Shown here: one piece after another, positions 31,700-41,159 of the stretch
Layout: each line of letters begins with the position of its first letter
Numbering within the stretch: position 1 is the stretch's first letter
The notes under the pieces: model-generated
Database searches by the model: none
What the model was told of the DNA's origin: nothing
Seen by the model: the letters and a program-made list of their open reading frames with translations, nothing else
Assembly: GCA_017458585.1 (NCBI GenBank)
Contig: JAFTAJ010000045.1
Location: 1 to 64,000 of the forward strand
DNA: 64,000 bases
Direction of reading: 5' to 3'
Source of the DNA: Bacteroidaceae bacterium
Lineage (GTDB): Bacteria; Bacteroidota; Bacteroidia; Bacteroidales; Bacteroidaceae
Translations under genes and position numbers: made by a program

Positions 31700-33727
31700 T
31701 TATTTTTTGAAGAAGTAGCTGCGCTGGCGCTGCTTGCCAGCGGGGTTGTGCTCGCTGAAGACGGGTTTGAGGGTGTAGGGATGGAGGCCTGAGTACCAGG
31801 TGGCGGTGCTGACGGTCATGGGCGTGGGGGTGAAGTCCTGCACCTGCTCGAGGTGGAGGCCGAGGGCTTGTGTCTTGCGGGCAAGGGCTGCCATGTCGCG
31901 CTCCGTACAGCCGGGATGGGAGGAGATGAAATAGGGCACTATCTGGTAGGGCAGGCGGTGGCGGTGGCAGACGGAGTGGAAGAGCTCGCTGAACTGACGG
32001 TAAAGTTCAAAGGAGGGCTTGCGCATGAGTTGCAGCACGTGGTCCTCGGTGTGCTCAGGGGCTACCTTCAGGCGGCCGGAGACATGGCGCGTGATGAGCT
32101 GTTCGAGATAAGCAGACCCCCTCCCGTCCCCCTTGTAGGGGGAGGACACGGGACACACCCCCTCCCCCGGTAACACACCCCCTCCCCGCAAGCGGGACTC
32201 CCCCTTGTTAAGGGGGAGAGCCTTTTTTTCGCAACTCTCGACTCTCGACTCTTCACCCATGGCGTGCAGGATGAGGTCGTAGCGCACACCGCTGCCGATG
32301 TAGGTGTGCTTGACGCCGGGCACGGCATCGACGGCACGGTAGAGGTCAACGAGGGGGCCGTGGTCGGTGTTGAGATTACGGCACACGGCGGGGTGGATGC
32401 ACGAGGGACGACGGCAGCGCTGGCAGAGGGTCTTGTCGCGCCCGCCCATCATATACATATTGGCGGAGGGACCGCCGAGGTCGGTGATAGTGCCGCGGAA
32501 GTCGGGCATACGGGTGATCTGTCTGACCTCGCGCAGGATGCTCTCCTTGGAGCGGCTCATGATGAACTTGCCCTGGTGGGCGGAGATGGTGCAGAAGGCG
32601 CAGCCTCCGAAGCAGCCGCGGTGGATGGTGACGGAGTGGCGTATCATCTCGTAGGCAGGGATGCGCTTGCCCTGGTACTTGGGATGGGGCAGGCGCGTGT
32701 AGGGCAGGTCGTAGGTGCGGTCGGTCTCCTTGGTGGTCATCGGGGGGAAGGGAGGCTCGACGATGATGTAGGCAGACCCAACAGACCCACCCCCAGCCTC
32801 CTGTATGATGCGGCGGGGCTGGAGGCTGTTGCTCTCCTCCTCGATGATGCGGAAGTTCTCGGCGTAGCAGCGGCGGTCGGCGAGGCAGGAGGCGTGGGAG
32901 TGCAAAAGAACAGACCCCCTCCCGTCCCCCTTGTAGGGGGAGGACACGGGACACACCCCCTCCCTCTGCGGGGACTCCCCCTTGCTAAGGGGGAGAATCC
33001 TTGAACCCTTGAACTCTTGAACTTCTTGAACCCTTGAACTCCTAACTCCTAACTCCTCATTCCTAATTTCTAACTCCTCACTCCTAACTCCTAACTCCTC
33101 ACTCCTAACTATCCTGACCGTCTGGGGGATGGGGTACTTGTGGAGGAGCTGTCGGAGGTCGGCGGAGGAGGCGAAGGCGTCGTCGCGGCCATGGAGGAGC
33201 TTGTCGTCGATGAGGCGCACAAGGGCCTCGGTGGGCTGCTCACCAAGTCCGTAGGTGATGAGGTCGGCGCCGGAGTCGATGAGTATGGATGGGCGCAGTC
33301 GCTGCTGCCAGTAGTCGTAGTGGGTGAGGCGCCGCATGGATGCCTCAATGCCCCCGAGTACTACGGGGGCATCGGGCCAGAGTTGCTTGAGTATGCGGGT
33401 ATAGACGATGGTGGGGTACTCAGGCCGTTTGTCGTGGCGTCCGTCGGGGCTGTAGGCGTCCTCGGAGCGGAGGCGGCGGGCGGCGGTGTACTTATTGACC
33501 ATGGAGTCCATGGCGCCGGGGGAGATACCGAAGAAATAGCGCGGGCGTCCCAACTTGCGGAAGTCGCGGTAGTCGCCGTGCCAGTCGGGCTGCGGCACTA
33601 TGGCCACGCGCAAGCCAAGGCTCTCCAGCAGGCGCCCTATGACGGCCACGCCAAAGGCGGGGTGGTCGACATAGGCATCGCCGCTAAAGAGGATGACGTC
33701 GAGCTGCTGCCAGCCGCGCTGCTCCAC
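31700..33727 (-). CDS. YgiQ-family radical SAM protein with several in-frame repeat insertions
   Basis: A 675-codon cytosolic protein of the YgiQ (UPF0313) family: B12-binding-like N-terminus (LDVILFSGDAYVDHPAFG), radical-SAM cluster motif CFGGCAFC (~371-378), Cys-rich CQRCRRPSC and a conserved C-terminus (HPYTLKPVFS). The substrate of this family is not known. Three parts look inserted: ~203-241 (RSEELGVRSEELEIRN), ~242-272 (LPLSKGES..SSPYKGDGRGS) and ~500-538 (LPLNKGES..SSPYKGDGRGS). The start at 33727 is GTG. The conserved peptide DFLPTTKKE continues upstream of it in frame to a stop inside a GGTTTAG repeat, so the native start seems lost or displaced. Confidence 0.85.
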   Translation of the reverse strand: MEQRGWQQLDVILFSGDAYVDHPAFGVAVIGRLLESLGLRVAIVPQPDWHGDYRDFRKLGRPRYFFGISPGAMDSMVNKYTAARRLRSEDAYSPDGRHDKRPEYPTIVYTRILKQLWPDAPVVLGGIEASMRRLTHYDYWQQRLRPSILIDSGADLITYGLGEQPTEALVRLIDDKLLHGRDDAFASSADLRQLLHKYPIPQTVRIVRSEELGVRSEELEIRNEELGVRSSRVQEVQEFKGSRILPLSKGESPQREGVCPVSSPYKGDGRGSVLLHSHASCLADRRCYAENFRIIEEESNSLQPRRIIQEAGGGSVGSAYIIVEPPFPPMTTKETDRTYDLPYTRLPHPKYQGKRIPAYEMIRHSVTIHRGCFGGCAFCTISAHQGKFIMSRSKESILREVRQITRMPDFRGTITDLGGPSANMYMMGGRDKTLCQRCRRPSCIHPAVCRNLNTDHGPLVDLYRAVDAVPGVKHTYIGSGVRYDLILHAMGEESRVESCEKKALPLNKGESRLRGGGVLPGEGVCPVSSPYKGDGRGSAYLEQLITRHVSGRLKVAPEHTEDHVLQLMRKPSFELYRQFSELFHSVCHRHRLPYQIVPYFISSHPGCTERDMAALARKTQALGLHLEQVQDFTPTPMTVSTATWYSGLHPYTLKPVFSEHNPAGKQRQRSYFFKK
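32112..32223 (-). repeat. Coding palindromic element, ygiQ copy 1
   Basis: Two palindromes, CTCCCCCTTAACAAGGGGGA and TCCCCCTACAAGGGGGA, plus a duplicated GGGGGTGT linker encode LPLNKGES and SSPYKGDGRGS in the ygiQ frame. Heptamer GAGAGTC units adjoin it at 32228-32251. Confidence 0.85.
32911..33000 (-). repeat. Coding palindromic element, ygiQ copy 2
   Basis: A second copy of the same element, nearly identical in DNA over its GTCCTCCCCCTACAAGGGGG portion, is read in the same frame (LPLSKGES..SSPYKGDGRGS). It is about 20 nt shorter in the linker than copy 1. Confidence 0.85.
33003..33111 (-). repeat. In-frame heptamer tract in ygiQ
   Basis: About fifteen units of the AGTTAGGAG/TTCAAGA types run head to tail and are translated as repeated SEELGVR / NEELGVR, then VQEVQEFKGS. 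The same peptide type occurs in ileS (SEELGMRNEELGIRN). Confidence 0.85.
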
Positions 33728-33760
33728 TTCTTTCTTGGTGGTGGGAAGAAAGTCTATAAA

Positions 33761-33797
33761 GGTTTAGGGTTTAGGGTTAAGGGTTAAAGGTTAAAGA
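33761..33797. repeat. Telomere-like GGTTTAG/GGTTAAG heptamers over the ygiQ start
   Basis: Five imperfect units of GGTTTAG to GGTTAAA lie between the conserved N-terminal codons of ygiQ and the upstream gene, and introduce the in-frame stop that cuts off the native ygiQ start. Confidence 0.75.
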
Positions 33798-33809
33798 TAT
33801 TTTTGTCAT

Positions 33810-36800
33810 CTATTTCAACAGTCGGGCGATCTGGGTGCGGAAGGCGCGGCTCTTGGTTCCCTCGCCACCGATGATGGCGGTGTAGATGGCCACCACGTCG
33901 GCAGTGTTGACGTTGCCGTCAGCGTTGACATCGCATGCCTCGCGTTTGAAGCCGCTGGTGGCGCCCTTCTCTATGAAGGTATAGACGGCCACCACGTCGG
34001 CGGTGTTGGTCTTGCCGTCGCCGTTGACATCAGCGGGGTTGCTCAGCGGCTGGCGCAGTCCTGCGAGCACGAGGGTGTGGGCTGTCTCCACGCCCTCCAC
34101 GGCTCCGCGGTAGGTCTGCGGGTCGATGACACCTGTCTGGGCTCCGATGCCCACACCGTCATTGGCGACTACGTATTCGTGGCCTGTGGAGTAGGCTGTC
34201 TGTGCGGGGAAGCCGGTGCCGTGGAGGCATCCGGCGATGCCGTTGCCGCTAATGGGCGTGTCGGTGACCTCGGTGGGGAACGGTATGATGAGGTCGTAGG
34301 CCTCATGCTCGCCCTCGGGGTCGCCTATCCAGATGATGCAGGGCTCGCCTGCTGCGAAGTCGGTCTTGTCGTAGAGCTCGATGGTGGTCTCGTCGGTCTC
34401 GGCATCGTAGGTCATGCTCTTGACGGCGTAGGTGTGGACATCTTCGTTGAGCTCTGCCACACTGCTATGGCTGAAGGGCACGCACATGATGTCGGTGTAG
34501 TTGTAGAGCACACTGGGATAGACTATCATGTCGGCCTTGTCCTCCACGGTGGAGAAGGTCCACGACGAGGCGCTGTTGTAGCCGCCGCCATCGTAAGTGA
34601 CGATGGTGTTGCCGTCGCCCTTGGCGTGGAGGGGTAAACCATTGAACATTGAGGATTGACCATTGACCATTGAGGCATCAGCGGGGATGAGTTCAAACTG
34701 TCCGCCACCGAGGAATCCGAGCTGATAGGGCACGGGAGTGTAGCTGACCTTGACGGTGGCCTCGGGGCCGTTGGAGGCGCCCATGTAGAAGCCGTTGCCG
34801 AGGCACTGAACGTAGTAAGTTCGAGAGTTCGAAAGTTCCAAAGTTCCAGAGTTTTCTTCTACGGGGATGAAGCGCCACATGGCGTAGGGGTTGAAGAGAT
34901 AGGCGAGGCTGCCCTCTTCGTTGAGGCCCCACTTGAGGGCGTTGCCGTTGTCGGTGCCGGAGGCGTAGATGACATTGTCAACGCAGGTGGCATCATCCTC
35001 TCCCGGTGCTCCGTCGCGGAATGCGTCGGTGGACATGATGTAATACCATGTGTAGGGCTCTATGCTCTTGATGGTCTGGAGGAACACTTCGTTGGCCTGC
35101 GTCATGAGCAGGGTGGCTGCATCGACATCGGCCTTTACGAGGGGCTCTGCAATGGCGGTGCCCTTCACCTGGTCGTGTACTGCCTGCAGCACATCGATAG
35201 CCTCCTGGGTGGTCTGTCCGAGCTCGTCGCCCACCTCGGTGTTAGCGAGCAGCTGCTCGGCATAGAGGATGGCCTGATTGAGGGCGAGGGTGTCGATATA
35301 GAGGTCCTTTACAGCCTGTATGTCGGCACGCAGACGGTCGATGTCCTCTTGTGTCGTGTTGCCCTCGGCGAGGATGCCCTCGCTGGTCTGGGTGGTGGCC
35401 ATCATCTGGTCAACGACAGCCCGCATGCCGTCGAGGTAGTAGTACTGCGAGTGCTCGGTGTCGAGCGACATGCCATAGACCTGCAGCTCTCCGAGGCAGA
35501 AGAATGGATGCTCGAAGCCGCCGGAGCGGTTCTCGTGTGTCTTGAGTACGGTGAAGCGCAGGTAGCGGTACTGCTTGCCGAGGTCGATGATGGGTGTGTA
35601 CTGGCTGCGCAGGGTGCTACTCCATGCGAGGTTGATAGTGGTGATGGAGTCGAGCACAGCGGTGCCTGCAGCGGTGCCGGTGGTGTCGTTGGTGGCATAG
35701 ATGGCTACCACCTCAGGAGCATCGGCGCTACCGTAGGTGCCGGAGCGCAGGGCGAGCAGAGCCTGGAAGCCGCTCACGCTGTTCTCGAGCAGGTCAACCT
35801 GCAGATAGTTGTAGGCATGGGGGTCTTCGTGATAGGAGGAGTGGAAATATTTGTCGCCGCTGAGGTCGCCGTCCACCAGGGCAGCGTATGTTCCCTCGCC
35901 AGAATCCTTGGCATTGGAGATGATCTGTCCCTGGGTGGGGTCTTCGTCATTGGCCTTGGTGACGAGGTTGGCGGTCTTGATATAGGTGACGGTCTTGTCG
36001 CGCAACTCGTAAGCCTCGTCTATCAGGGCGGCTATCTCATTGTTGAGGGCGAGCTGTGCCTTGATGGCGGCGAGCTCGTCGAGCTTGCTCTCGTCAACAT
36101 AGCGCAGATACCAGGTGGAGATGCCGTTGAGGTCGTTGTCGTTGTAAGTGACGATATTGCCCTTCTTGCCGGAGCCTGAGGAGTGGCTGGCGGGGTGGTA
36201 GGCGATGTCGCAGAAGGAGTTGGTGATGAGCCACTGCAGCGAGCCGATAGGTGTGATGATCTGCTCCACGGTAGGTTCGGCGCTGAGCAGCACCTGCTGG
36301 CTGGCCTGTGCGGTGGCCGACGAACGGATGTAGCGCTCGGTAGCGTAGCTCTGGATGGTGAAGTTGCCGCTGGGCATCGGGGTGATGCGGAACAGCTGCG
36401 TGGGGTCGTTCTCATCGAAGGTGCCCCATGTGAGCTTGCCGTCGGTGACGCTCATAGCCTTCTCCACGCTCTGCTTGACGAGGAACTCGGGGTATGCGCT
36501 CACGATGTAGTAGTAGCCGTCGGTGATAGGATTGAACGAGGCGTCGAGGTCTTCACGCAGCTCCTTCAGCTCCTCGAGAGCCTGGGCGTACTCTTCCTCA
36601 GAGTGGTCGGCCTCGAGCATCATCATGGCATTGATGAGGGCTGTCTCGAAGGTCTGCACCTTGTCGGCGGGATAGGTGCCGGGTGTGGTGCCGGCCTCGT
36701 AGAATACGCCGCTCTCGCTGATGAGCTCGATATATACCTTCAGCTCGGTGTAGGAGGTGGGGTGCTCGAAGTCGCTCTGACTCATCACCACCGCTCCGCA

Positions 36801-37433
36801 CCAGGTGGAGGGATAGTTAGCCTTGACGGCGTCGGGCACCACCACGGTGACTCCGGAGGGCAGCGGGCTGTTGTCCACCCTGGGAGGCTCGGAGGCGTTG
36901 AGGAAGATGGTCTGCAGCGCGTTGGCTCCCTTGAACACATCGGTGCGCAGACGGGTCAGCGTGGAGGGCAGCGTTATCTCGTAGAGCTCGCTGCAGTTCT
37001 TGAACATCGAGTTGCCGATGTCGCTGATGCCCTCGGGTATGGCGATGGTCTGTAGCTTGGCACAGCCGGCGAACGACCACTCGCCGAGAGCGGTGCTCTG
37101 CTCAGGCATCTCAAGGGTGTGCATGTTTTCGCAGCGCTCAAAGGTGGCTGCGCCGAGGAACTCGACGCTCTTGCCCTCAAACTTGACGGACTCGAGGTCG
37201 TGGTTGTCCTGGAAGCAGTGGTCGGCCACTGCCACCACATCGTAGAAGGCACCGTCCACCTCGATATACTCGGGGATGACGAGGTTGCCTGAATAGGTGC
37301 CGCGCACCACGGTGGCACCGCTCTCACTGAGTGAGTACTCGATGCCCTCAACGATTACGTTGTCTGCATTGACCGTTAAGGTCAGAGAACAGATAACAGA
37401 TAATAGTGAATAGAAAAGAAATGACTTTTTCAT
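33810..37433 (-). CDS. Secreted BspA-type leucine-rich, discoidin and dockerin-like protein
   Basis: A 1207-residue exported protein. Signal peptide (~1-23); BspA/LRR_5 repeats (~45-200, DHCFQDNHDLESVKFEG, ERCENMHTLEMPEQS, KNCSELYEITLPS); a Tyr-rich lectin-like segment (DGYYYIVSAYPEFLVKQ, ~300-450); a discoidin-like domain (~500-645); a helical linker; and two dockerin-like calcium repeats near the end (DVNGDGKTNTADVVAVY and DVNADGNVNTADVVAIY). BspA repeats mediate adhesion and dockerins bind cohesins, so this may be a surface or complex-bound glycan-binding protein. Two loops (SMVNGQSSMFNG and GTLELSNSR) are encoded by 7-8-mer repeat tracts. It lies 19 nt after the upstream large gene. Confidence 0.8.
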   Translation of the reverse strand: MKKSFLFYSLLSVICSLTLTVNADNVIVEGIEYSLSESGATVVRGTYSGNLVIPEYIEVDGAFYDVVAVADHCFQDNHDLESVKFEGKSVEFLGAATFERCENMHTLEMPEQSTALGEWSFAGCAKLQTIAIPEGISDIGNSMFKNCSELYEITLPSTLTRLRTDVFKGANALQTIFLNASEPPRVDNSPLPSGVTVVVPDAVKANYPSTWCGAVVMSQSDFEHPTSYTELKVYIELISESGVFYEAGTTPGTYPADKVQTFETALINAMMMLEADHSEEEYAQALEELKELREDLDASFNPITDGYYYIVSAYPEFLVKQSVEKAMSVTDGKLTWGTFDENDPTQLFRITPMPSGNFTIQSYATERYIRSSATAQASQQVLLSAEPTVEQIITPIGSLQWLITNSFCDIAYHPASHSSGSGKKGNIVTYNDNDLNGISTWYLRYVDESKLDELAAIKAQLALNNEIAALIDEAYELRDKTVTYIKTANLVTKANDEDPTQGQIISNAKDSGEGTYAALVDGDLSGDKYFHSSYHEDPHAYNYLQVDLLENSVSGFQALLALRSGTYGSADAPEVVAIYATNDTTGTAAGTAVLDSITTINLAWSSTLRSQYTPIIDLGKQYRYLRFTVLKTHENRSGGFEHPFFCLGELQVYGMSLDTEHSQYYYLDGMRAVVDQMMATTQTSEGILAEGNTTQEDIDRLRADIQAVKDLYIDTLALNQAILYAEQLLANTEVGDELGQTTQEAIDVLQAVHDQVKGTAIAEPLVKADVDAATLLMTQANEVFLQTIKSIEPYTWYYIMSTDAFRDGAPGEDDATCVDNVIYASGTDNGNALKWGLNEEGSLAYLFNPYAMWRFIPVEENSGTLELSNSRTYYVQCLGNGFYMGASNGPEATVKVSYTPVPYQLGFLGGGQFELIPADASMVNGQSSMFNGLPLHAKGDGNTIVTYDGGGYNSASSWTFSTVEDKADMIVYPSVLYNYTDIMCVPFSHSSVAELNEDVHTYAVKSMTYDAETDETTIELYDKTDFAAGEPCIIWIGDPEGEHEAYDLIIPFPTEVTDTPISGNGIAGCLHGTGFPAQTAYSTGHEYVVANDGVGIGAQTGVIDPQTYRGAVEGVETAHTLVLAGLRQPLSNPADVNGDGKTNTADVVAVYTFIEKGATSGFKREACDVNADGNVNTADVVAIYTAIIGGEGTKSRAFRTQIARLLK

Positions 37434-37452
37434 TTTTATTGTGTTTTAAAGT

Positions 37453-40400
37453 TTATTTCACTAGGATTTTGCGATGGTTCTGGATGTAGATGTTGCCCTT
37501 GACGGTGTTGGTCACCTTGCGACCGTGGAGATCGTAAGTCGATTGACCATCATTTCTAATTTCTAATTCCTCATTTCTAATTTCTTTGACGGCGGTGATG
37601 TCGTCCTCGCTGATGGTGTAGGTAGCAAGGTCGGGCATGCTCTCGGCGAGAGGGAGATAGACACTGTTGGCATTGACCACCGCGATGGTGGGCTTCTTCA
37701 TCACGGGCTTACCGTTGGAATTGGTGAGGGTCATAAAGGTGCCCTTCTGCAATGATGTATTGCGGAAGAAGACGCCCTTGAGGAGATTGCCCTCAATGTC
37801 CTGACCGCCTTGTCCACATACGCCCACTGTAACTTTCTGGTATTTCTCACCGATGAGGATGGCACCGGTGCGGGCTGGTATGGTGTCGCCAAACTGGGTG
37901 AGCTGGAGAGTGCCGTCGCTATCTACGCCACGCACTCCAAAGGCCTTGACATCGGAGGGCAGCACTACGGCGTAGTCGAAAAAGACGGAGCTGGCGCCCA
38001 CGGAGTTGAGGGATATGTTGGCCGTCTCGGCCGGCTCCACATACCATGTGCTACCCACAGCATCGGGGGCTGCACTCTTGATAGGCGAGTTGGTGCCGTT
38101 GACTACTGCCGAGGCAAACTCTGCGGCTCCGATATAGTGGGTGCCCCATGTGGGCTCGCTAAGTACGAAGGTGCCGCTGTTGGGGTAGTTGGAGGTAGAG
38201 GTGATGGTCTCGCCGGTGCGGTTGCCCATTGGCTTGAGGCTGACGCCCTGCGACGAGAGAGTGTAGCCGTCGTGACGCTTGGCGAAACGCCATATCTGCT
38301 CGGGGCCGGTGGACGCTGCCTTGGCATATATGCGCAGGTCGGCATCGGCTGCGATGTTGGGTGTGCCGCTCAGGCTCTCGGCAGTGGAGGTGAAGCGATA
38401 GACGGTGTTGTCGGGGTCAAACGCCACTACATCAACATTCTCCACGGCGTCGATAAACTCCTGAGGTGCAGCATCTGCATTGTCGTAGGCAGCCTGCAGG
38501 TTAACGCGGACATCCTCGGAGGTGAAGCCGCCGACCACTCCCACCGGTGTCTGCAGCATCTGCTGTATGCCGGCGGTGTAGAGGGCGAGCTTGTCGCGCA
38601 TCTCAGTGCACTGGTGCAGCGAGTCGGCAACGCTGACGGGCTGTAGCATGCGGAAGTTGTCGTAGAGCGAGAAGAAGGTGCGGTTGCCTGTCTTCTCCTC
38701 AAGGCAGAGATTGCCGTCTTCATTGAGTCCTATTATCTTGTTGGTGTTTTCCACGATGAAGTAGAATGTCTTGCCCCACGGACGGGGGATGACGGGCTGC
38801 GGCGTGTCGCTCAGGCCTGTGTCAGAGTCGGTGTTGAGGAACTTGCGCGCGCCTATATTATAAAGGTAGTAGGAAGAATAGGGCTCGTTGTGCACTATCT
38901 GCCAGTTGTTGTAGGGGTTGTCGAGAATGGCCTTGGGCGTGGCCTGGACTTTGCCCGCCTCAGCGCAGAGGGTGCCATAGCCATTGGCGTTTTCCATGCA
39001 GTAGGCATGCTCCTGCGCGATATTGAGACGGCTGGTGACGAGATAGGTGCGGAGGAAGGAGGGCTTGCGGCTCACATCCTGCAAGGCGGTGGCCAGTGCC
39101 TGGGCATCGGTGCATGAGCCGTCAGCATAGACGGCTGCCAGCTCCTGCAGGTCATCGAGGGGATAGTTGTTGATGGTGCCTGCATTGTCGATGAGGTCCT
39201 TGGCGAGTGCCTTCAGCTTGTCGAGGTCATACTCTCCACGCATAGTAATCTTGTTGATACTCAGCGACCGGCTGCTGGTGTATTTGTGGTGGAAACGCAT
39301 GCGGAGATACTTGGTCTTGATGGGGTGCGGCAGTGTGACCTCTATGCGGTCGAGGCAGCGCACCTCCAGGCTGTCATAGACGAGTGTCCAGTTTTGCCCG
39401 TCATCGCTGGTGAAGAAATCCACGAAGTGGGCACGAGAGTTGTATTGGTTTTTCCAGTACAGCTCAAAGCCCGAGAATGTCTGCTCCTCATCGGCCTGCA
39501 GGGCGAGGAAGGCAGGATAGGTGTTGGTGTACCACTCGGTATCCTTGTTGCCGTCGAGCACATTGGGGGCGGTGGCATACGAGCTGGTCTGGTCGTCAAT
39601 CACTCGCCACGCGGTGACATGCTCGGCAGCGGCATTGATGCGCTCATTGAGGTTGTAGTAGTCGTCGTAGGCCAGTGTCTCATTGACGCGGCGGTTGAGG
39701 ATGTCGAGCTGTATGGTATCGACGAAGCTCATGTCCTTGGCCAGCGGCACCACTTCGGCACTGTCGTGCCAGTGGACATAGCCGCCCATGTCCATGCGGA
39801 AGCAGTTGTCGTAGAGCGAGGTGGCTCCGCGCCCTATGTCGGTGTGGTAGCGGCGGTCCTTGTCGCCATTGTCGTCGTAGCCATGGGAGAGCAGGTTGCA
39901 GTTGTACCACTTGCCGCTGGCGGCGGAGCGCATGGCGGGGTGGCGGTGATAGACGGTGTGCATCTTGTTGCCTGCGTAGGAGGTGAACGGCTCTATGAAG
40001 TCGTACCATCCGCTGAAGTTGCGGCAGATGCCTGCTGCACGGATGCTGGCCAGATAGCGCCACTCAGGCATGGTGTCCACCTTGTACCACGCAGAGGTGA
40101 CGGTGTAGCCATAGTTGAAGGTGGAGTCCTGGCCGTTGCGCCCCTTCACGGTGACGGGGGTGGTCATGGGCCTGGAGTTGACGAGCCACTGTATCCAGTG
40201 GTCGTCGCGCCACCACTTGGGGTCGTCCTTGAACATGACGGAGGCGCTGGAGCCCTCGCCACCGGCGTGGGTGTGGACAGCGTCGAGGTGGCCGTCGAGC
40301 ACCTTGGACTGCAGATATTCGGCCAGATTGGGGTCTTCATCCATATTGGCGGCATCCCACACGGAGAAGAGGGTGCTGCGCACGAAATCGTTGTCGCCCA

Positions 40401-41133
40401 CGGCATAGTTGGTCTGCATACCCATGTAGCCCGTGGGAGTGCCCACCATCATATAATAGGTGCCGGGGAAGTTGCGGTCGCTGTTGACGCGACCCTCGAC
40501 ATATATCCAGTCGTATGCCTCGCCCTCCGGAGCATCGGGATGGGTGCTGTGCCACGGGCTCATGAAGGCCGATGTGCCGCCGAAGTTGCGGGGGATGAGC
40601 ACGGGCAGCTCGCTCTCACGGTAGTAGTTGAAATAGTTGATGGCCGACAGCGCGTTCCAGTCGTCGCTGCGCAGCTCTATGCGATAGAAATCGTCGGAGG
40701 GGAAGTTGATATCGGGAAAGAGCACACTGGTGCGCTCCTGCGAAGCAATCTCGGTGTTGCCGAACTCGCCGTTGTAGAGCACAGACCCCGAGTGGGGGTG
40801 CACCACCCTCACCTGCACCTTGGCGAACTTGGCATACTTGTTTTTCCACACCACGTCGGCCTTGACATGGCCAGAGGGGATGCGGTAGTGGTAGGCCAGT
40901 ATCATGCCCTGCGAGGGCATGGTTGTCATCGGACTCTCGTTGGTGCGGGCATCAGACCACTTGGTGTCGGTCTCGCGATAGACATTGGGGTCGATGGTCA
41001 CTCCGGCCACGGGCACCTCGCGATAGCAATAGTAGCCCCACATCTTGTCGGGCTCCGAGGCGTTTTTGTATGTTTGAGCAAAGGCCAGAGAACAGATAAT
41101 AGAGAATAGAGAAAAAATGAGTGTTTTTTTCAT
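37453..41133 (-). CDS. Secreted DUF3472/discoidin protein with a type IX-like C-terminal sorting tail
   Basis: A 1226-residue exported protein. I start it at 41133 (MKKTLIFSLFSIICSLAFAQ), because the 60 codons before it precede a clean signal peptide and its promoter. Residues ~20-430 match the DUF5077/DUF3472 pattern (VEGRVNSDRNFPGTYYMMVG, LFSVWDA, GGEGSSASVMF). A discoidin-like domain spans ~540-650, and lectin-like segments follow. The last residues (YDLHGRKVTNTVKGNIYIQN, then HRKILVK) resemble Prevotella/Porphyromonas type IX secretion signals. The enzymatic role of DUF3472 is unknown; glycan binding or cleavage is a guess from the partners. A repeat-coded EIRNEELEIRND sits just before the tail. 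Confidence 0.8.
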   Translation of the reverse strand: MKKTLIFSLFSIICSLAFAQTYKNASEPDKMWGYYCYREVPVAGVTIDPNVYRETDTKWSDARTNESPMTTMPSQGMILAYHYRIPSGHVKADVVWKNKYAKFAKVQVRVVHPHSGSVLYNGEFGNTEIASQERTSVLFPDINFPSDDFYRIELRSDDWNALSAINYFNYYRESELPVLIPRNFGGTSAFMSPWHSTHPDAPEGEAYDWIYVEGRVNSDRNFPGTYYMMVGTPTGYMGMQTNYAVGDNDFVRSTLFSVWDAANMDEDPNLAEYLQSKVLDGHLDAVHTHAGGEGSSASVMFKDDPKWWRDDHWIQWLVNSRPMTTPVTVKGRNGQDSTFNYGYTVTSAWYKVDTMPEWRYLASIRAAGICRNFSGWYDFIEPFTSYAGNKMHTVYHRHPAMRSAASGKWYNCNLLSHGYDDNGDKDRRYHTDIGRGATSLYDNCFRMDMGGYVHWHDSAEVVPLAKDMSFVDTIQLDILNRRVNETLAYDDYYNLNERINAAAEHVTAWRVIDDQTSSYATAPNVLDGNKDTEWYTNTYPAFLALQADEEQTFSGFELYWKNQYNSRAHFVDFFTSDDGQNWTLVYDSLEVRCLDRIEVTLPHPIKTKYLRMRFHHKYTSSRSLSINKITMRGEYDLDKLKALAKDLIDNAGTINNYPLDDLQELAAVYADGSCTDAQALATALQDVSRKPSFLRTYLVTSRLNIAQEHAYCMENANGYGTLCAEAGKVQATPKAILDNPYNNWQIVHNEPYSSYYLYNIGARKFLNTDSDTGLSDTPQPVIPRPWGKTFYFIVENTNKIIGLNEDGNLCLEEKTGNRTFFSLYDNFRMLQPVSVADSLHQCTEMRDKLALYTAGIQQMLQTPVGVVGGFTSEDVRVNLQAAYDNADAAPQEFIDAVENVDVVAFDPDNTVYRFTSTAESLSGTPNIAADADLRIYAKAASTGPEQIWRFAKRHDGYTLSSQGVSLKPMGNRTGETITSTSNYPNSGTFVLSEPTWGTHYIGAAEFASAVVNGTNSPIKSAAPDAVGSTWYVEPAETANISLNSVGASSVFFDYAVVLPSDVKAFGVRGVDSDGTLQLTQFGDTIPARTGAILIGEKYQKVTVGVCGQGGQDIEGNLLKGVFFRNTSLQKGTFMTLTNSNGKPVMKKPTIAVVNANSVYLPLAESMPDLATYTISEDDITAVKEIRNEELEIRNDGQSTYDLHGRKVTNTVKGNIYIQNHRKILVK

Positions 41134-41159
41134 GACTTGAAAAGTTCGAAAGTTGAGAG

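Noticed and set aside
33761-33797. Telomeric repeat or replicon end
   Set aside because: Only five imperfect units occur, inside the chromosome and between two ordinary genes; similar heptamers of other sequence occur at many junctions.
39286-41109. A 607-codon plus-strand frame opposite the DUF3472 gene
   Set aside because: It is a shadow from G/C-rich codon use; the translation is Val/Gly/His-rich without domains, and the minus-strand gene has promoter, signal peptide and domains.
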